A stretch of 64,000 nt of DNA, from positions 709,991-773,990 of the forward strand of contig NZ_CP050191.1 of the NCBI RefSeq assembly GCF_011745145.1. The letters run 5' to 3'. Positions 9,385 through 18,604 of this stretch are shown here, one piece after another. The position numbers and the translations under genes were made by a program. The notes beneath the pieces are model-generated. The model saw only the letters and a program-made list of their open reading frames with translations. It was not told the origin of the DNA and searched no databases. The first letter of the stretch is position 1, and each line of letters begins with the position of its first letter. Origin of the DNA: Mycobacterium sp. DL440. Its GTDB lineage: Bacteria > Actinomycetota > Actinomycetes > Mycobacteriales > Mycobacteriaceae.

Positions 9385-10548
9385 ATGGCCAAGAACTCGA
9401 TCAAGGTCTCGGCCAATGTGGCCGATACGGTCCGCCCGACCATTGCCGGTGCCGAGCGACGTCCCGGCTGGAACGCACTGCGTCGCATCGTCGGGCAGGT
9501 GACCACACCGCTGCTGCCCGACGATTACCTCAAGTTGGCCAACCCGTTGTGGTCGGCGCGGGAGTTGCGCGGCCGGGTGGTCGAGGTGCGGCGGGAAACT
9601 GCCGACTCCGCGACGTTGGTGATCAAACCCGGCTGGGGATTCTCGTTCGACTATCAGCCCGGCCAGTATGTCGGTATCGGCGTGCTGATGGACGGCCGCT
9701 GGCGCTGGCGGTCGTATTCGCTCACCTCGGCGCCGGAAAAGACTCCCGCGAGCACTGGTCACGTGGTGGGCACACGCACCATCGCGATCACCGTGAAGGC
9801 GATGCCCGAGGGGTTCATGTCGACCCACCTGGTCGACGGGTTGCAGCCGGGCACGGTGGTGCGACTGGCGGCCCCGCAGGGCAACTTCGTGATGCCCGAA
9901 CCGGCTCCGGCGTCGGTGCTGTTCGTGACGGCGGGCTCGGGCATCACCCCGGTGATGTCGATGCTGCGCACGCTGGTGCGTCGCGATCAGATCACCGATA
10001 TCGTCCATGTGCATTCGGCCCCAACGGAATCCGATGTGATGTTCGGATCGGAACTGGCTGAGCTGCACGATGCGCACCCCACCTACCGGCTGCTGTTGCG
10101 CAGCACGCGGACCGAGGGCAGGCTGAATCTGGCGCAGCTCGACGACGTGATTCCCGATTGGCGGGAACGACAAGTGTGGGCGTGTGGGCCCGAAGGCATG
10201 CTCGACGACGCTGAACGGGTGTGGTCAGTCGCCGGTATCGCCGACAATCTGCACCTGGAGCGGTTCGCGGTGTCGCGGGCTGCCCCGCACGGCGCCGGCG
10301 GCACGGTGACGTTCGAGCGCAGCGGCAAGGAGATCACGGTTGACGGCGCAACGCCGTTGATGGACGCCGGCGAGCAGGTGGGTATCCAGATGCCGTTCGG
10401 CTGCCGGATGGGCATCTGTCAGTCGTGCGTGGTGAGCCTGGTCGACGGGCATGTGCGCGACTTGCGTACCGGCGTCGAACACGAGCCCGGAACTCGGATC
10501 CAGACGTGTGTTTCGGCAGCGTCCGGCGACTGCGTGCTGGACGTTTAA
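9385..10548 (+). CDS. Ferredoxin-NAD(P)H reductase with C-terminal 2Fe-2S domain (Rv3230c-like)
   Basis: Electron supply for the neighbouring DesA3-type desaturase; the M. tuberculosis pair Rv3230c/DesA3 makes oleoyl-CoA. About 388 residues. The FAD-binding barrel carries [11 protein letters not shown], the nucleotide-binding fold [14 protein letters not shown], and the C-terminal plant-type ferredoxin domain has CRMGICQSC plus a later Cys in QTCVS, giving four cluster ligands. The ATG at 9385 directly follows the operator. With no ribosome site possible, it is probably translated from a leaderless mRNA. The desaturase gene follows after 68 bases that hold further operator copies. Confidence 0.92.
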   Translation: MAKNSIKVSANVADTVRPTIAGAERRPGWNALRRIVGQVTTPLLPDDYLKLANPLWSARELRGRVVEVRRETADSATLVIKPGWGFSFDYQPGQYVGIGVLMDGRWRWRSYSLTSAPEKTPASTGHVVGTRTIAITVKAMPEGFMSTHLVDGLQPGTVVRLAAPQGNFVMPEPAPASVLFVTAGSGITPVMSMLRTLVRRDQITDIVHVHSAPTESDVMFGSELAELHDAHPTYRLLLRSTRTEGRLNLAQLDDVIPDWRERQVWACGPEGMLDDAERVWSVAGIADNLHLERFAVSRAAPHGAGGTVTFERSGKEITVDGATPLMDAGEQVGIQMPFGCRMGICQSCVVSLVDGHVRDLRTGVEHEPGTRIQTCVSAASGDCVLDV

Positions 10549-10563
10549 ACTTTACCGGCTAGT

Positions 10564-10599
10564 AACCTACGGCATCGTAGGTTACGCTACCGTAGGTAA
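10564..10599. promoter_or_regulatory. Two overlapping operator copies upstream of desA3
   Basis: The first copy (10564-10583) has arms AACCTACG and CGTAGGTT around GCAT. Its right end runs into a second, weaker copy centred on CTACCGTAG (10587-10595). Both share the CCTAC...GTAGG half-sites of the site at 9364, so one regulator probably controls both genes. A GAGAGGAGG ribosome site follows before the ATG. Confidence 0.7.
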
Positions 10600-10616
10600 G
10601 CGAGAGGAGGCCGACG

Positions 10617-11855
10617 ATGGCAATTACCGACGTTCCCGAGTTCGCGCATCTCACTGATGCCGACATTGAGAGTCTCGCCGTAGAACTAGATGCGATCCGG
10701 CAAGACATCGAAGACTCCCGCGGTGAGCGCGACGCGCGCTACATCCGTCGCACCATCGCCGGTCAGCGCGCCCTCGAGGTGGCGGGCCGCCTGATGCTGG
10801 CGGCAAGCTCGCGCCGCTCGGCGTGGTGGGCGGGCACTGTGACCCTGGGCGTGGCCAAGATCATCGAGAACATGGAGATCGGCCACAACGTCATGCACGG
10901 CCAGTGGGACTGGATGAACGATCCCGAGATTCACTCCTCGACGTGGGAGTGGGACATGAGCGGGGCGTCCAAGCACTGGCGGTTCACCCACAACTTCATG
11001 CACCACAAGTACACCAACATCCTCGGCATGGACGATGATGTGGGCTACGGCGTCATTCGCGTCACCCGCGATGCCAAGTGGAAGCCGTTCAACCTCTACG
11101 GCAACCTGCTGTTCAACACGCTGCTGGCGATCGGCTTCGAATGGGGCGTCGGGTTGCAGCACCTGGAGCTCGGCAAGATCTCCAAGGGGCGTGACGACCG
11201 AAAGGCCACGCTGGTCCGGGTTCGCGAGTTCGGGGTGAAGGCCGGCAACCAGCTCGCCAAGGACTACGTCGTCTGGCCCGCGCTGACCGCGCTGTCGCCC
11301 GGCGCGACCTTCAAGTCGACGCTCAAGGCCAACGCGGTGGCCAACGTCATCCGCAACGTCTGGGCCAACGCGGTGATCTTCTGTGGCCATTTCCCCGATG
11401 GCGCAGAGAAATTCACCAAGACCGACATGGTCGGTGAGAGCCGCGGCCAGTGGTACCTGCGCCAGATGCTGGGCAGCGCCAACTTCAACTCGGGTCCGGC
11501 CCTGGCCTTCATGAGCGGCAACCTGAGCTACCAGATCGAGCATCACCTGTTCCCGGATCTGCCGAGCAATCGGTACGCCGAGATCGGGGTCCGGGTGCGG
11601 GCGCTGTGCGACAAGTACGACCTGCCCTACACCACGGGGCCGTTCCTGGTGCAGTACGGGAAGACCTGGCGCACGATCGCCAAACTGTCGCTGCCGGACC
11701 GGTTCCTGCGGGACACCCGCGACAATGCGCCCGAGACGCGCAGCGAGCGGATGTTCGACGAACTCGACGGATATGGGGTTACCGATCCCCAGACCGGGCG
11801 TCGGCGTGGCCTGAAGACAGCCATCGAGACCGTGCGCGGTTGGCGCCGCCGCTGA
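10617..11855 (+). CDS. desA3: Membrane acyl-CoA delta-9 desaturase, DesA3-like
   Basis: Introduces a cis double bond into stearoyl-type acyl-CoA using O2 and electrons from the adjacent reductase. 412 residues. The three di-iron histidine boxes are present: HNVMH at 90-94, HNFMHH at 125-130 and QIEHH near 305. Hydrophobic segments lie between boxes as in membrane fatty acid desaturases. Synteny with Rv3229c (reductase before, rsgA/aroA beyond) supports the name. A strong GAGGAGG ribosome site precedes the ATG. The palindromes upstream point to repression, probably responding to acyl-CoA. A strong hairpin follows the stop codon. Confidence 0.92.
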   Translation: MAITDVPEFAHLTDADIESLAVELDAIRQDIEDSRGERDARYIRRTIAGQRALEVAGRLMLAASSRRSAWWAGTVTLGVAKIIENMEIGHNVMHGQWDWMNDPEIHSSTWEWDMSGASKHWRFTHNFMHHKYTNILGMDDDVGYGVIRVTRDAKWKPFNLYGNLLFNTLLAIGFEWGVGLQHLELGKISKGRDDRKATLVRVREFGVKAGNQLAKDYVVWPALTALSPGATFKSTLKANAVANVIRNVWANAVIFCGHFPDGAEKFTKTDMVGESRGQWYLRQMLGSANFNSGPALAFMSGNLSYQIEHHLFPDLPSNRYAEIGVRVRALCDKYDLPYTTGPFLVQYGKTWRTIAKLSLPDRFLRDTRDNAPETRSERMFDELDGYGVTDPQTGRRRGLKTAIETVRGWRRR

Positions 11856-11866
11856 ACTGCTCGAAT

Positions 11867-11913
11867 GTGAAGAAGGTGTCGAGAAATCGCTGATTTCTCG
11901 ACACCTTCTTCAC
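11867..11913 (+). terminator. Very strong hairpin after desA3
   Basis: A 22-bp perfect stem (11867-11888 with 11892-11913) and a three-base loop begin 12 bases after the desA3 stop. There is no T-run, so it would be an I-shaped mycobacterial terminator or an mRNA 3'-end stabiliser. Confidence 0.75.
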
Positions 11914-12031
11914 GTTGGGCGCTGTTGGGCTCGGATTCCAAGCAATTGCCCGACGCACTCCCAGGGTCCTCGCAGTCGTCGCTCATAACCTGTGGCCTCA
12001 ACAGGTAGGCACCGCCGGATCGGAGTTCGGG

Positions 12032-12454
12032 ATGAGGAAGCTACTTGCGGCTGCCATGGTGCTCGGCGCCTCGGCCGTCCCCGTGGGCGTGTTGGCCACC
12101 GGGATCGCCGCGGCCGACGACTACGCCGGGCAGAAATACTCCGACGTGCAGTCGGCGCTGTCCGACGCCGGGATGAAAGGTGTGGTCGCCGCTCGCTCGG
12201 GCGATTCCGAGGCCGACGACGACTGCGTGGTGACCCACTCGGAGAAGGCGCACTGGCACAAGGGTGACAATTTCTCGCCGGTCACCGACACCGTGCTGCT
12301 GGACCTGAACTGCAACGCCGGGGTGGCCACGGCCAAGACCCCGGGCAACTCGGCGGCCAGCCCCGAGGGGCGCGCAGCCATTGCGGAGGCCAAGCAGCAG
12401 GCCGAGCAGGAGCAGCAGCAGGCGGCGGCCGACCAGGCCAAGCCCAAGCACTGA
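12032..12454 (+). CDS. Small secreted protein, PASTA-like region and Gln/Ala-rich tail
   Basis: Mycobacterial secreted protein of unknown function, 140 residues. Residues 1-28 form a Sec signal peptide with an Ala-rich cleavage site (GIAAA before DDYAG). The mature part begins with a PASTA-like pattern (YAGQKYSDVQSALSDAGM) and has two cysteines that could form a disulfide. The last 35 residues are Glu/Gln/Ala-rich and likely helical or coiled-coil. The ATG at 12032 is chosen because it gives the signal peptide and has GGGATGAGG-like context. It ends four bases before the convergent SDR gene. Confidence 0.7.
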   Translation: MRKLLAAAMVLGASAVPVGVLATGIAAADDYAGQKYSDVQSALSDAGMKGVVAARSGDSEADDDCVVTHSEKAHWHKGDNFSPVTDTVLLDLNCNAGVATAKTPGNSAASPEGRAAIAEAKQQAEQEQQQAAADQAKPKH

Positions 12455-12458
12455 CCTC

Positions 12459-13265
12459 TCACATGTTGAGTTCCCACACCTTCGGCCAGTCCCTGCCCCG
12501 GAGCGCGGCGTCGATACCGCCGTCGACGAAGATGACGGACCCGACGAAGTAACTCGCCTCGGGGCTCAGCAGGAACGCCACCAGCGCGGCCACCTCTTCG
12601 GGCCGCCCGCCGCGCCCGGCGGGAATCGTCTGGAGGAACTGCTTCATCCCCTCACCGGTCAAGGGGTCCTTACGCCCCTCCTCGGTCATCGGAGTGTCGA
12701 TGAGCCCAGGTGCGATCGCGTTGAGCCGGATGCCGTCGGCGATGTACTCCGCGGACTTGGTGCGGGCGTAGTACGCCAGGGCGGCCTTGGTGGCCGGGTA
12801 GGCCTGAAGCGCCGCGAAATCGCCGAAGGTGGATGCGACGGTGTTGGCGCCCACCTCATCACCGGCCAGGCAGGCGTCGGCCAATTCGACCGGCCAATTA
12901 GGTTGGCTGGTAGTCGAATTCGAGCTGATCAGTACCACCGAAGCGTTCTCGCGGCCGGCCAGCAGTGGGCGCAGGCCTTCGAGCAGCTCGATCGCGCCGA
13001 AGTAGTTGACGGCGATGAGCAGATGCGCCGGACGGCCGGTTGCAGCCGCCAGACCGGCGAACGGGACGAAACCGTCGATACCGCCGTCGGCCAGTTCGGT
13101 CACCTTGACGATCGCCTCCGCGCGTCCGTCCGGGGTGCTCAGGTCCACGTTCACGTCCGCGCCGCGCAGGTCGACGCCGATCACCCGATGCCCGTCGGAT
13201 TCCAGCCGTTTCTTGGTTGCCGCCCCAAGCCCTGAGGCGCTGCCGGTGAGAACGTAAGTAGCCAC
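12459..13265 (-). CDS. SDR-family oxidoreductase
   Basis: NAD(P)-dependent short-chain dehydrogenase of 268 residues. The dinucleotide site TGSASGLG is at residues 7-14, and the catalytic motif YPATK at 156-160 has the usual Ser upstream (ISSNS). An Asp after the second strand (VDLRG) suggests NAD rather than NADP preference. The C-terminal part (GGRPEEVAALVAFLLS, then FVDGG) is classical SDR. The substrate is not predictable; similar proteins are often called hydroxysteroid dehydrogenases. It lies just downstream of rsgA on the same strand (36 bases) and may be transcribed with aroA-rsgA. Confidence 0.88.
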   Translation of the reverse strand: MATYVLTGSASGLGAATKKRLESDGHRVIGVDLRGADVNVDLSTPDGRAEAIVKVTELADGGIDGFVPFAGLAAATGRPAHLLIAVNYFGAIELLEGLRPLLAGRENASVVLISSNSTTSQPNWPVELADACLAGDEVGANTVASTFGDFAALQAYPATKAALAYYARTKSAEYIADGIRLNAIAPGLIDTPMTEEGRKDPLTGEGMKQFLQTIPAGRGGRPEEVAALVAFLLSPEASYFVGSVIFVDGGIDAALRGRDWPKVWELNM

Positions 13266-13301
13266 GTTCAGCGACCATAGTCGCTGAGACGTCAGGGCAG
13301 G

Positions 13302-14282
13302 TCAGGCTTCGCGTAGAGCGGTCAGCAGGTGTCGGGTCGCCGCGACGCGGCCCGCTGCCGGCCCGGTCAGGCTGTCCAGTGCACATTCGGGATCGGCGGG
13401 CGGGCCCATATGGCCGCAGCCGCGCGGACAGTCCTCGATGGTGTCGGCCAGATCCGAGAACGCCCTGATCACGTCGTCCGGTTGAATATGTGCCAGTCCA
13501 AAGGACCTGATCCCGGGGGTGTCGATCACCCAGCCCTGGCCGTCGAGCGGTATCGCCACCGACTGGGTGGACGTGTGCTTGCCCTTGCCCACCCCGGAAA
13601 CCTCTCCGGTGGCCCGATCTGCCTCCGGGACAAGACGATTCACCAGCGTGGACTTGCCCACGCCGGAATGCCCGAGGAACACGGTGACCTGATCGGCCAG
13701 CAGCGGTGCGACTGCGTCGAGCGGATCCTCGCGGCCTGCCGTGACGATGGTCAGGTCCAGATCCGCGAACTGCGCCGCGAACGGTTCGGGGGCGGCCAGA
13801 TCGGATTTCGTCAGGCACAGCACCGGTGTCAGCCCGCCTGCATACGCGGCGATCAGCGCGCGTTCGACAAATCCGGTACGCGGCGGCGGGTCGGCCAGCG
13901 CCACCACGATCAACAGCTGATCGGCGTTGGCGACCACCACCCGTTCGGTCGGATCGGTGTCATCGGCGGTGCGGCGCAACACCGTTCGACGCTCACCACG
14001 ACGCACGATCCGGGCCAGGGTATCCGGCCGGCCGGACAGATCGCCGACGATGTCGACGTCGTCGCCAACCACGATCGGGGTGCGGCCCAGTTCACGGGCC
14101 CGCATCGCGACCACGTGGTGATGCGGATCGCGGTCGAGGGCGCAGCCCCACCGGCCGCGGTCGACGGTCACCACCATCGCGGACTGGGCGTCGGCATGGT
14201 CGGGGCGGATCTTGGTGCGCGGACGGGTCCCGCGGCCCGGCCTGATCCGGACATCGGACTCGTCGTATTCCCGCGCTCCCAA
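13302..14282 (-). CDS. rsgA: Ribosome small-subunit-dependent GTPase RsgA
   Basis: Circularly permuted GTPase that helps final maturation of the 30S subunit. 326 residues. The permuted motif order is clear: G4 TKSD at 158-161, then G1 GHSGVGKST at 204-212, then G3 DTPG at 254-257. The C-terminal zinc knuckle has Cys285, Cys289, His291 and Cys300. An N-terminal OB-like domain precedes (residues 30-110). The start appears to be TTG, giving the family N-terminus REYDESDVRIRPG. It begins six bases after the aroA stop; this aroA-rsgA pairing is conserved in mycobacteria (Rv3227-Rv3228). Confidence 0.95.
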   Translation of the reverse strand: MGAREYDESDVRIRPGRGTRPRTKIRPDHADAQSAMVVTVDRGRWGCALDRDPHHHVVAMRARELGRTPIVVGDDVDIVGDLSGRPDTLARIVRRGERRTVLRRTADDTDPTERVVVANADQLLIVVALADPPPRTGFVERALIAAYAGGLTPVLCLTKSDLAAPEPFAAQFADLDLTIVTAGREDPLDAVAPLLADQVTVFLGHSGVGKSTLVNRLVPEADRATGEVSGVGKGKHTSTQSVAIPLDGQGWVIDTPGIRSFGLAHIQPDDVIRAFSDLADTIEDCPRGCGHMGPPADPECALDSLTGPAAGRVAATRHLLTALREA

Positions 14283-14288
14283 GGTGGT

Positions 14289-15590
14289 TTACTTCCCCCT
14301 CGCGGGCGGGTCGCCCGCCAGCATCCGCTCCCACATGAGCGGGAACTCGGGCAGGGTCTTGGCCGTGGTCTCGATGTTCTCCACCTGTACGCCGGGCACC
14401 CGCAGGCCGATGATCGCTCCGGCCGTGGCCATCCGGTGATCGGCGTAGGAACGCCAGGTTCCGCCGTGCAGCGGGCGCGCCGTGATGAGCAGGCCGTCCT
14501 CGGTCTCGGAGCAGTCGCCACCGAGTCCGTTGATCTCGGTGGTCAGTGCGGCCAGTCGATCGGTCTCATGTCCGCGCAGATGTGCGATGCCGCGCAGTCG
14601 TGACGTCGAGCCGACATCGGCCAGTGCGGCCAGCGCGGCCACTGTGGGAGCGAGCTCGCCGACGTCGTGCAGGTCGGCGTCAAACCCGCCGTAGCCTTCG
14701 GCGCCGCGGACCTCCAGATATGAATCACGTTGGTGAACAGCCGCATTCACCTTCGCCAGCAGGCCGAGGATGGTGTCGGCGGGTTGGATGCTGGCCGACG
14801 GCCAGTCGGCGATCCGCACCGTTCCGCCGGTGACGATGGCAGCGGCCAGAAAGGGCGTGGAATTCGACAGGTCGGGCTCGATATGCCAGGCCCGCGCGGC
14901 GATCGGCCCGGGGGAGACCCGCCAGCGGTTGGGGACCGAGTCATCGACCTGCACGCCGGCGTCGCGCAGCATCGCCACCGTCATCGCCACATGCGGGGCC
15001 GAGGGCACCGAGGTGCCGGTGTGCACGATGGTGAGCCCGTCGGTGAATGTCGCACCGGACAACAACAGTCCGGAAACGAACTGCGAGGACCCCGACGCGT
15101 CGATCTCGACGGTGCCGCCGGCCACAGCGCCCCGGCCGCGCACCGCGAACGGCAGCGCGTCTCCGTCGACGTCGACTCCCAGGCCGCGCAGCCCATTGAG
15201 CAGCGGTGAAATCGGTCGGGCCCGGGCCTGCTCGTCGCCGTCGAACGTGACCGACGCGGTGCCCAATGCGGCGATCGGAGGCACGAATCGCAGTACGGTA
15301 CCGGCCAGTCCGCAGTCGACCCGCGCATCCGGGGCCGGCGCGATGCGGCCGCTGACCGTCAACGCGGTGTCGTCATGTTCGGCCGGTGTCACGCTGACGC
15401 CCAGGCTGCGGATGGCGTCGATCATCAGATCGGTGTCGCGGCTGCGCAACGCGCCGATGACCGTCGAGGGGCCCTGTGCGGTGGCCAGAGCGGCCAGCAC
15501 GAGCGCGCGGTTGGTCAGAGACTTCGAACCGGGCACCGTCACCGTGGCGTCGACGGGGGTCGTGGCCGACGGAGCCGGCCAATGTGTCAT
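14289..15590 (-). CDS. aroA: 3-phosphoshikimate 1-carboxyvinyltransferase (EPSP synthase)
   Basis: Sixth step of the shikimate pathway: shikimate-3-phosphate plus phosphoenolpyruvate to EPSP. 433 residues, typical length. Active-site blocks are visible: [17 protein letters not shown] near residue 20, [11 protein letters not shown] near 90, [13 protein letters not shown] near 165, and [11 protein letters not shown] plus KTLPEF at the C-terminus. The ATG at 15590 is preferred over a GTG at 15611 because GAGGAG lies just upstream of it. Divergent from the SRAP gene, with which it shares a short promoter region, and followed by rsgA. Confidence 0.96.
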   Translation of the reverse strand: MTHWPAPSATTPVDATVTVPGSKSLTNRALVLAALATAQGPSTVIGALRSRDTDLMIDAIRSLGVSVTPAEHDDTALTVSGRIAPAPDARVDCGLAGTVLRFVPPIAALGTASVTFDGDEQARARPISPLLNGLRGLGVDVDGDALPFAVRGRGAVAGGTVEIDASGSSQFVSGLLLSGATFTDGLTIVHTGTSVPSAPHVAMTVAMLRDAGVQVDDSVPNRWRVSPGPIAARAWHIEPDLSNSTPFLAAAIVTGGTVRIADWPSASIQPADTILGLLAKVNAAVHQRDSYLEVRGAEGYGGFDADLHDVGELAPTVAALAALADVGSTSRLRGIAHLRGHETDRLAALTTEINGLGGDCSETEDGLLITARPLHGGTWRSYADHRMATAGAIIGLRVPGVQVENIETTAKTLPEFPLMWERMLAGDPPARGK

Positions 15591-15656
15591 CTGCTCCTCA
15601 CGTGCGCTCACGCACTACATCCTGCCTTGTCCGCGGACTCTGCAACCATGGGCACT

Positions 15657-16451
15657 ATGTGTGGACGTTTCGCGGTGACCACCGATCCTGCGCTGCTGGC
15701 GCAGAAAATACAGGCGCTCGATGAGACTGCAGCGAGCTCGGGCGACAAGGCCGACAAGGCCGACAAGGACGTGGCAGGCGCCAACTACAACGTGGCTCCC
15801 ACGACGACCATCTCCAGCGTCGTCAAACGGCACACCGAACCCGAGGACGAATCGTCCCGCCGAGTCCGGTCGATGCGCTGGGGGCTGATCCCGCCGTGGG
15901 TGAAGACGGCCGAGGGCGGCGGTCCGGATACCAAGGGACCACTGCTGATCAATGCGCGCGCCGAGAAGGTCACCACCTCACCGGCTTTCCGCAACTCCGC
16001 CAAGAACAAGCGCTGTCTGATCCCGATGGACGGTTGGTACGAGTGGAAGCCCAACACCGAGGCGAGCGCAGCCGGCAAAAAGGTGGCCAAGACGCCGTAC
16101 TACATGTACGGCGCCGACGGTGAGCTGCTGTTCATGGCGGGGCTGTGGACCACGTGGCGTCCGCAGGGTGCGCCCAGGGACCAGCCGCCGCTGCTCAGTT
16201 GCACGATCATCACCACCGACGCCGCCGGTCCGCTCGCCGAGATCCACGATCGGATGCCGCTGACCATCAGCGCACCGGACTGGGACCGCTGGATGGATCC
16301 CGACGCCCCCATCGACGAGGGGCTGCTGCGCGGTCACGGGGACCTGGACCGGATCGCCGTTCGTGAGGTGTCTCGACTGGTCAACAGTGTCCGCAACAAC
16401 GGCCCCGAGCTCATCGAGCCGGCTGAGCCCGAGGAGATGGGGTTGTTTTGA
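15657..16451 (+). CDS. SOS response-associated peptidase family protein (SRAP, YedK/HMCES-like)
   Basis: SRAP proteins form a thiazolidine crosslink with abasic sites in single-stranded DNA through Cys2 and shield them. The ATG at 15657 is required because it makes the Cys residue 2 (MCGRF); an ATG nine bases earlier would bury it. 264 residues. Further active-site blocks are NARAEK, IPMDGWYEW and the His of AEIHDRMP. Homologous to Rv3226c and in the same place next to aroA. Its stop overlaps the start of the following methyltransferase gene. Confidence 0.93.
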   Translation: MCGRFAVTTDPALLAQKIQALDETAASSGDKADKADKDVAGANYNVAPTTTISSVVKRHTEPEDESSRRVRSMRWGLIPPWVKTAEGGGPDTKGPLLINARAEKVTTSPAFRNSAKNKRCLIPMDGWYEWKPNTEASAAGKKVAKTPYYMYGADGELLFMAGLWTTWRPQGAPRDQPPLLSCTIITTDAAGPLAEIHDRMPLTISAPDWDRWMDPDAPIDEGLLRGHGDLDRIAVREVSRLVNSVRNNGPELIEPAEPEEMGLF

Positions 16452-17971
16452 GCGCGATTGACGGAGGTCTCGACGCCGGCCTTCTCGATGCGATCGGTGC
16501 CGACCTGCGATCGGCCGGATTCACCACCGACGGGGTGGCCGAGCTTCTGGGCGCTGACGCCAACGCCGCGCTGGGCCGGGGCGCGTGGTGGCCGGTCCTA
16601 CGGGCCACCCATGCCGCTCCGGCCGACCGGCAGCGGTTGGCCGTACTGGTGCGCCTGCTGCTACTCGGAACCGAGGAGGCGCCCGAGCTCGTCGAGGCGG
16701 CGTTCCCGTCGACCAACCTGCAGACCCTGGCGGCGGGAGGTGTCCTGGAATCGGGCGGTGACAAGGTTCGGGCCGCCCTCGACATCCGCCCGCACAGCGA
16801 CGGAACCCGGGATTTTTACGTGGTCTCCGATCAGGACGCCGCAGTGCGGCGCGGGCCGTTGCACCACGATCACGTGCTCGGGATCGGCGGGGCGTCGGTG
16901 TCATTGGCGCGCGCCGTCGCGCGTAATCCCGTCGGCCGCGCCCTCGATCTCGGAACCGGATGCGGTATTCAGGCACTGCATCTGGACGCACACTGCGACG
17001 AGATCGTCGCAACCGACACCAACGAGCGGGCACTGGCACTGGCCGCGATGACCGCGCGGCTCAACGGCATGTCGTGGGATCTGCGCCATGGCAGCCTGTT
17101 CGAGCCGGTGGCGGGCGAGCGTTTCGATCTGATTGTCTCCAATCCGCCGTTCGTGGTCGGCTCGGGTGCCCGCGACTACATCTACCGAGACTCCGGTCTG
17201 GCCGGAGATGCGTTGTGCCAGAGCCTTATCGAGCAGGTGGGTGATCATCTGCTGCCGGGTGGCACCGCGCACATCATGGCGAATTGGATCGTGCGTGACG
17301 GTGGAGAAGGCCGAGAAGGCTCAGATTGGCGGGATCGCGTCCGCGGCTGGCTGGCCGGCACCGGCCTGCATGCCTGGGTGGTGCAGCGTGAACTGGCCGA
17401 CCCGGTCAGCTATGTGTCGCTGTGGCTGGCGGATGCAGGCGAGGACCTCGAACGGCAGGCTCAGCGGGGTGGGCAATGGCTCGACTGGTTCACCGAGCAG
17501 CGCATCGCCGGCGTCGGCATGGGCATGATCTCGCTGCGGGTCCCGCGTGACGGGGAACCGCCCGAGCAGATCCTCGAGGAGATCACCGGCGCCGACGAGG
17601 CGGTCACCGGAGCGGAGGTGGACGCGTTCTTCGCCCGGAGGGCCTACCTGCGCGACACCTCCGACGACGCGCTGCTGGCGGCCCGGCTCTGCACGGCGCC
17701 GGTCTTTCTGGAGGCACAGTCGCTGCCTGGACCGGAGGGCTGGCAGGAGGTCGGGGCCGCGGTGCGCCGCCCGGGTGGCCCGGCCGCAGTCATCGGGGTC
17801 GACGAGGTACTGCGGGCGCTGCTGGCGGGCTGCCGTGGGGAGGTGCCGTTGGGCACCTTGATCCAGCTGTTGGCCACTCATCACGGGGTGGACGCCGACG
17901 CGTTGGCGTCGGCCGCGCTGCCCGAGGTGCGTGAGGCGATCGGGCGCGGAATCCTGTATCAGGCAGAATGA
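16448..17971 (+). CDS. SAM-dependent methyltransferase with NPPF motif (PrmC/HemK-like core)
   Basis: Cytoplasmic methyltransferase of 507 residues. An N-terminal helical domain of about 140 residues precedes a Rossmann core with motif I LDLGTGCGIQAL near residue 165 and the catalytic SNPPF near 230. NPPF/NPPY enzymes methylate amide or exocyclic amino nitrogens, for example glutamine in release factors or bases in RNA/DNA. The long C-terminal part (from about 330) is found in actinobacterial members and has no known role. The start is a TTG overlapping the SRAP stop, which implies translational coupling. Substrate unknown. Confidence 0.8.
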   Translation: MSAIDGGLDAGLLDAIGADLRSAGFTTDGVAELLGADANAALGRGAWWPVLRATHAAPADRQRLAVLVRLLLLGTEEAPELVEAAFPSTNLQTLAAGGVLESGGDKVRAALDIRPHSDGTRDFYVVSDQDAAVRRGPLHHDHVLGIGGASVSLARAVARNPVGRALDLGTGCGIQALHLDAHCDEIVATDTNERALALAAMTARLNGMSWDLRHGSLFEPVAGERFDLIVSNPPFVVGSGARDYIYRDSGLAGDALCQSLIEQVGDHLLPGGTAHIMANWIVRDGGEGREGSDWRDRVRGWLAGTGLHAWVVQRELADPVSYVSLWLADAGEDLERQAQRGGQWLDWFTEQRIAGVGMGMISLRVPRDGEPPEQILEEITGADEAVTGAEVDAFFARRAYLRDTSDDALLAARLCTAPVFLEAQSLPGPEGWQEVGAAVRRPGGPAAVIGVDEVLRALLAGCRGEVPLGTLIQLLATHHGVDADALASAALPEVREAIGRGILYQAE

Positions 17972-17981
17972 CAGCTCTTTA

Positions 17982-18013
17982 GAGGATTACTCGGTTTTGA
18001 TAGAGTAATCCTC
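17982..18013. promoter_or_regulatory. Operator and leaderless promoter of a TetR gene
   Basis: Perfect 11-bp inverted repeat: GAGGATTACTC (17982-17992) and GAGTAATCCTC (18003-18013) with ten bases between. The right arm abuts the GTG start. TAGAGT at 18001-18006 fits a TANNNT -10 and would give a leaderless transcript. The layout predicts autorepression. Confidence 0.75.
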
Positions 18014-18604
18014 GTGGCGCCGTCAAAGGGTTGGGGCGCGCGGGACCGACTGCTGACGGTCGCGCGGCGACGGTTCGCGGCGGAGGGGACCATCGCCCCG
18101 ACGCTGGATGAGGTGCGGCGTGAGGCCGAGGTGAGCGTCGGATCGCTCTACCATCACTTCCCTGACAAGCCGGCTCTGGCGGCGGCGGTCTACGCCCAGG
18201 TCATGGCCGAATATCAGAGTGGGTTCGTGGAGATGCTGCGCGGGCAGGCCACCGCCGAAGACGGAATCCGCGGCGGGGTACGGCATCACCTGAACTGGAT
18301 CGCAGCGCACCGCGGCGAAGCCGTGCTCCTGCTGGGGGACAGGCTCGACAGCATCGCACTGCGGGCCGCCAATCAGGACTTCTTCGCAGCGATCCAAGAC
18401 TGGTGGCGGCCGCACCGCGCCTACGGCGTGCTGGCGGCCATCCAGCCTGGTGTCACGGCCGCCCTGTGGTTCGGCCCTGCGCAGGAGTACGCCCGCCACT
18501 GGGTGGCCGGCGGTGTCGCCGAGATGGACAGCGAGGTCGTCGAGATATTCGCCGATGCGGCATGGAATGCATTGCATACCAAACGAATTGAGGAGAATTC
18601 CTGA
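18014..18604 (+). CDS. TetR-family repressor
   Basis: DNA-binding regulator of 196 residues. The N-terminal helix-turn-helix spans about residues 12-55 (RLLTVARRRFAAEG, VSVGSLYHHFPDKPAL). The C-terminal ligand domain is divergent, as usual. The GTG start directly follows a perfect inverted repeat, so it probably represses its own transcript. The stop overlaps the ATG of the next gene (TGATG), so regulator and enoyl-CoA hydratase form an operon and the ligand may be an acyl-CoA. Confidence 0.88.
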   Translation: MAPSKGWGARDRLLTVARRRFAAEGTIAPTLDEVRREAEVSVGSLYHHFPDKPALAAAVYAQVMAEYQSGFVEMLRGQATAEDGIRGGVRHHLNWIAAHRGEAVLLLGDRLDSIALRAANQDFFAAIQDWWRPHRAYGVLAAIQPGVTAALWFGPAQEYARHWVAGGVAEMDSEVVEIFADAAWNALHTKRIEENS

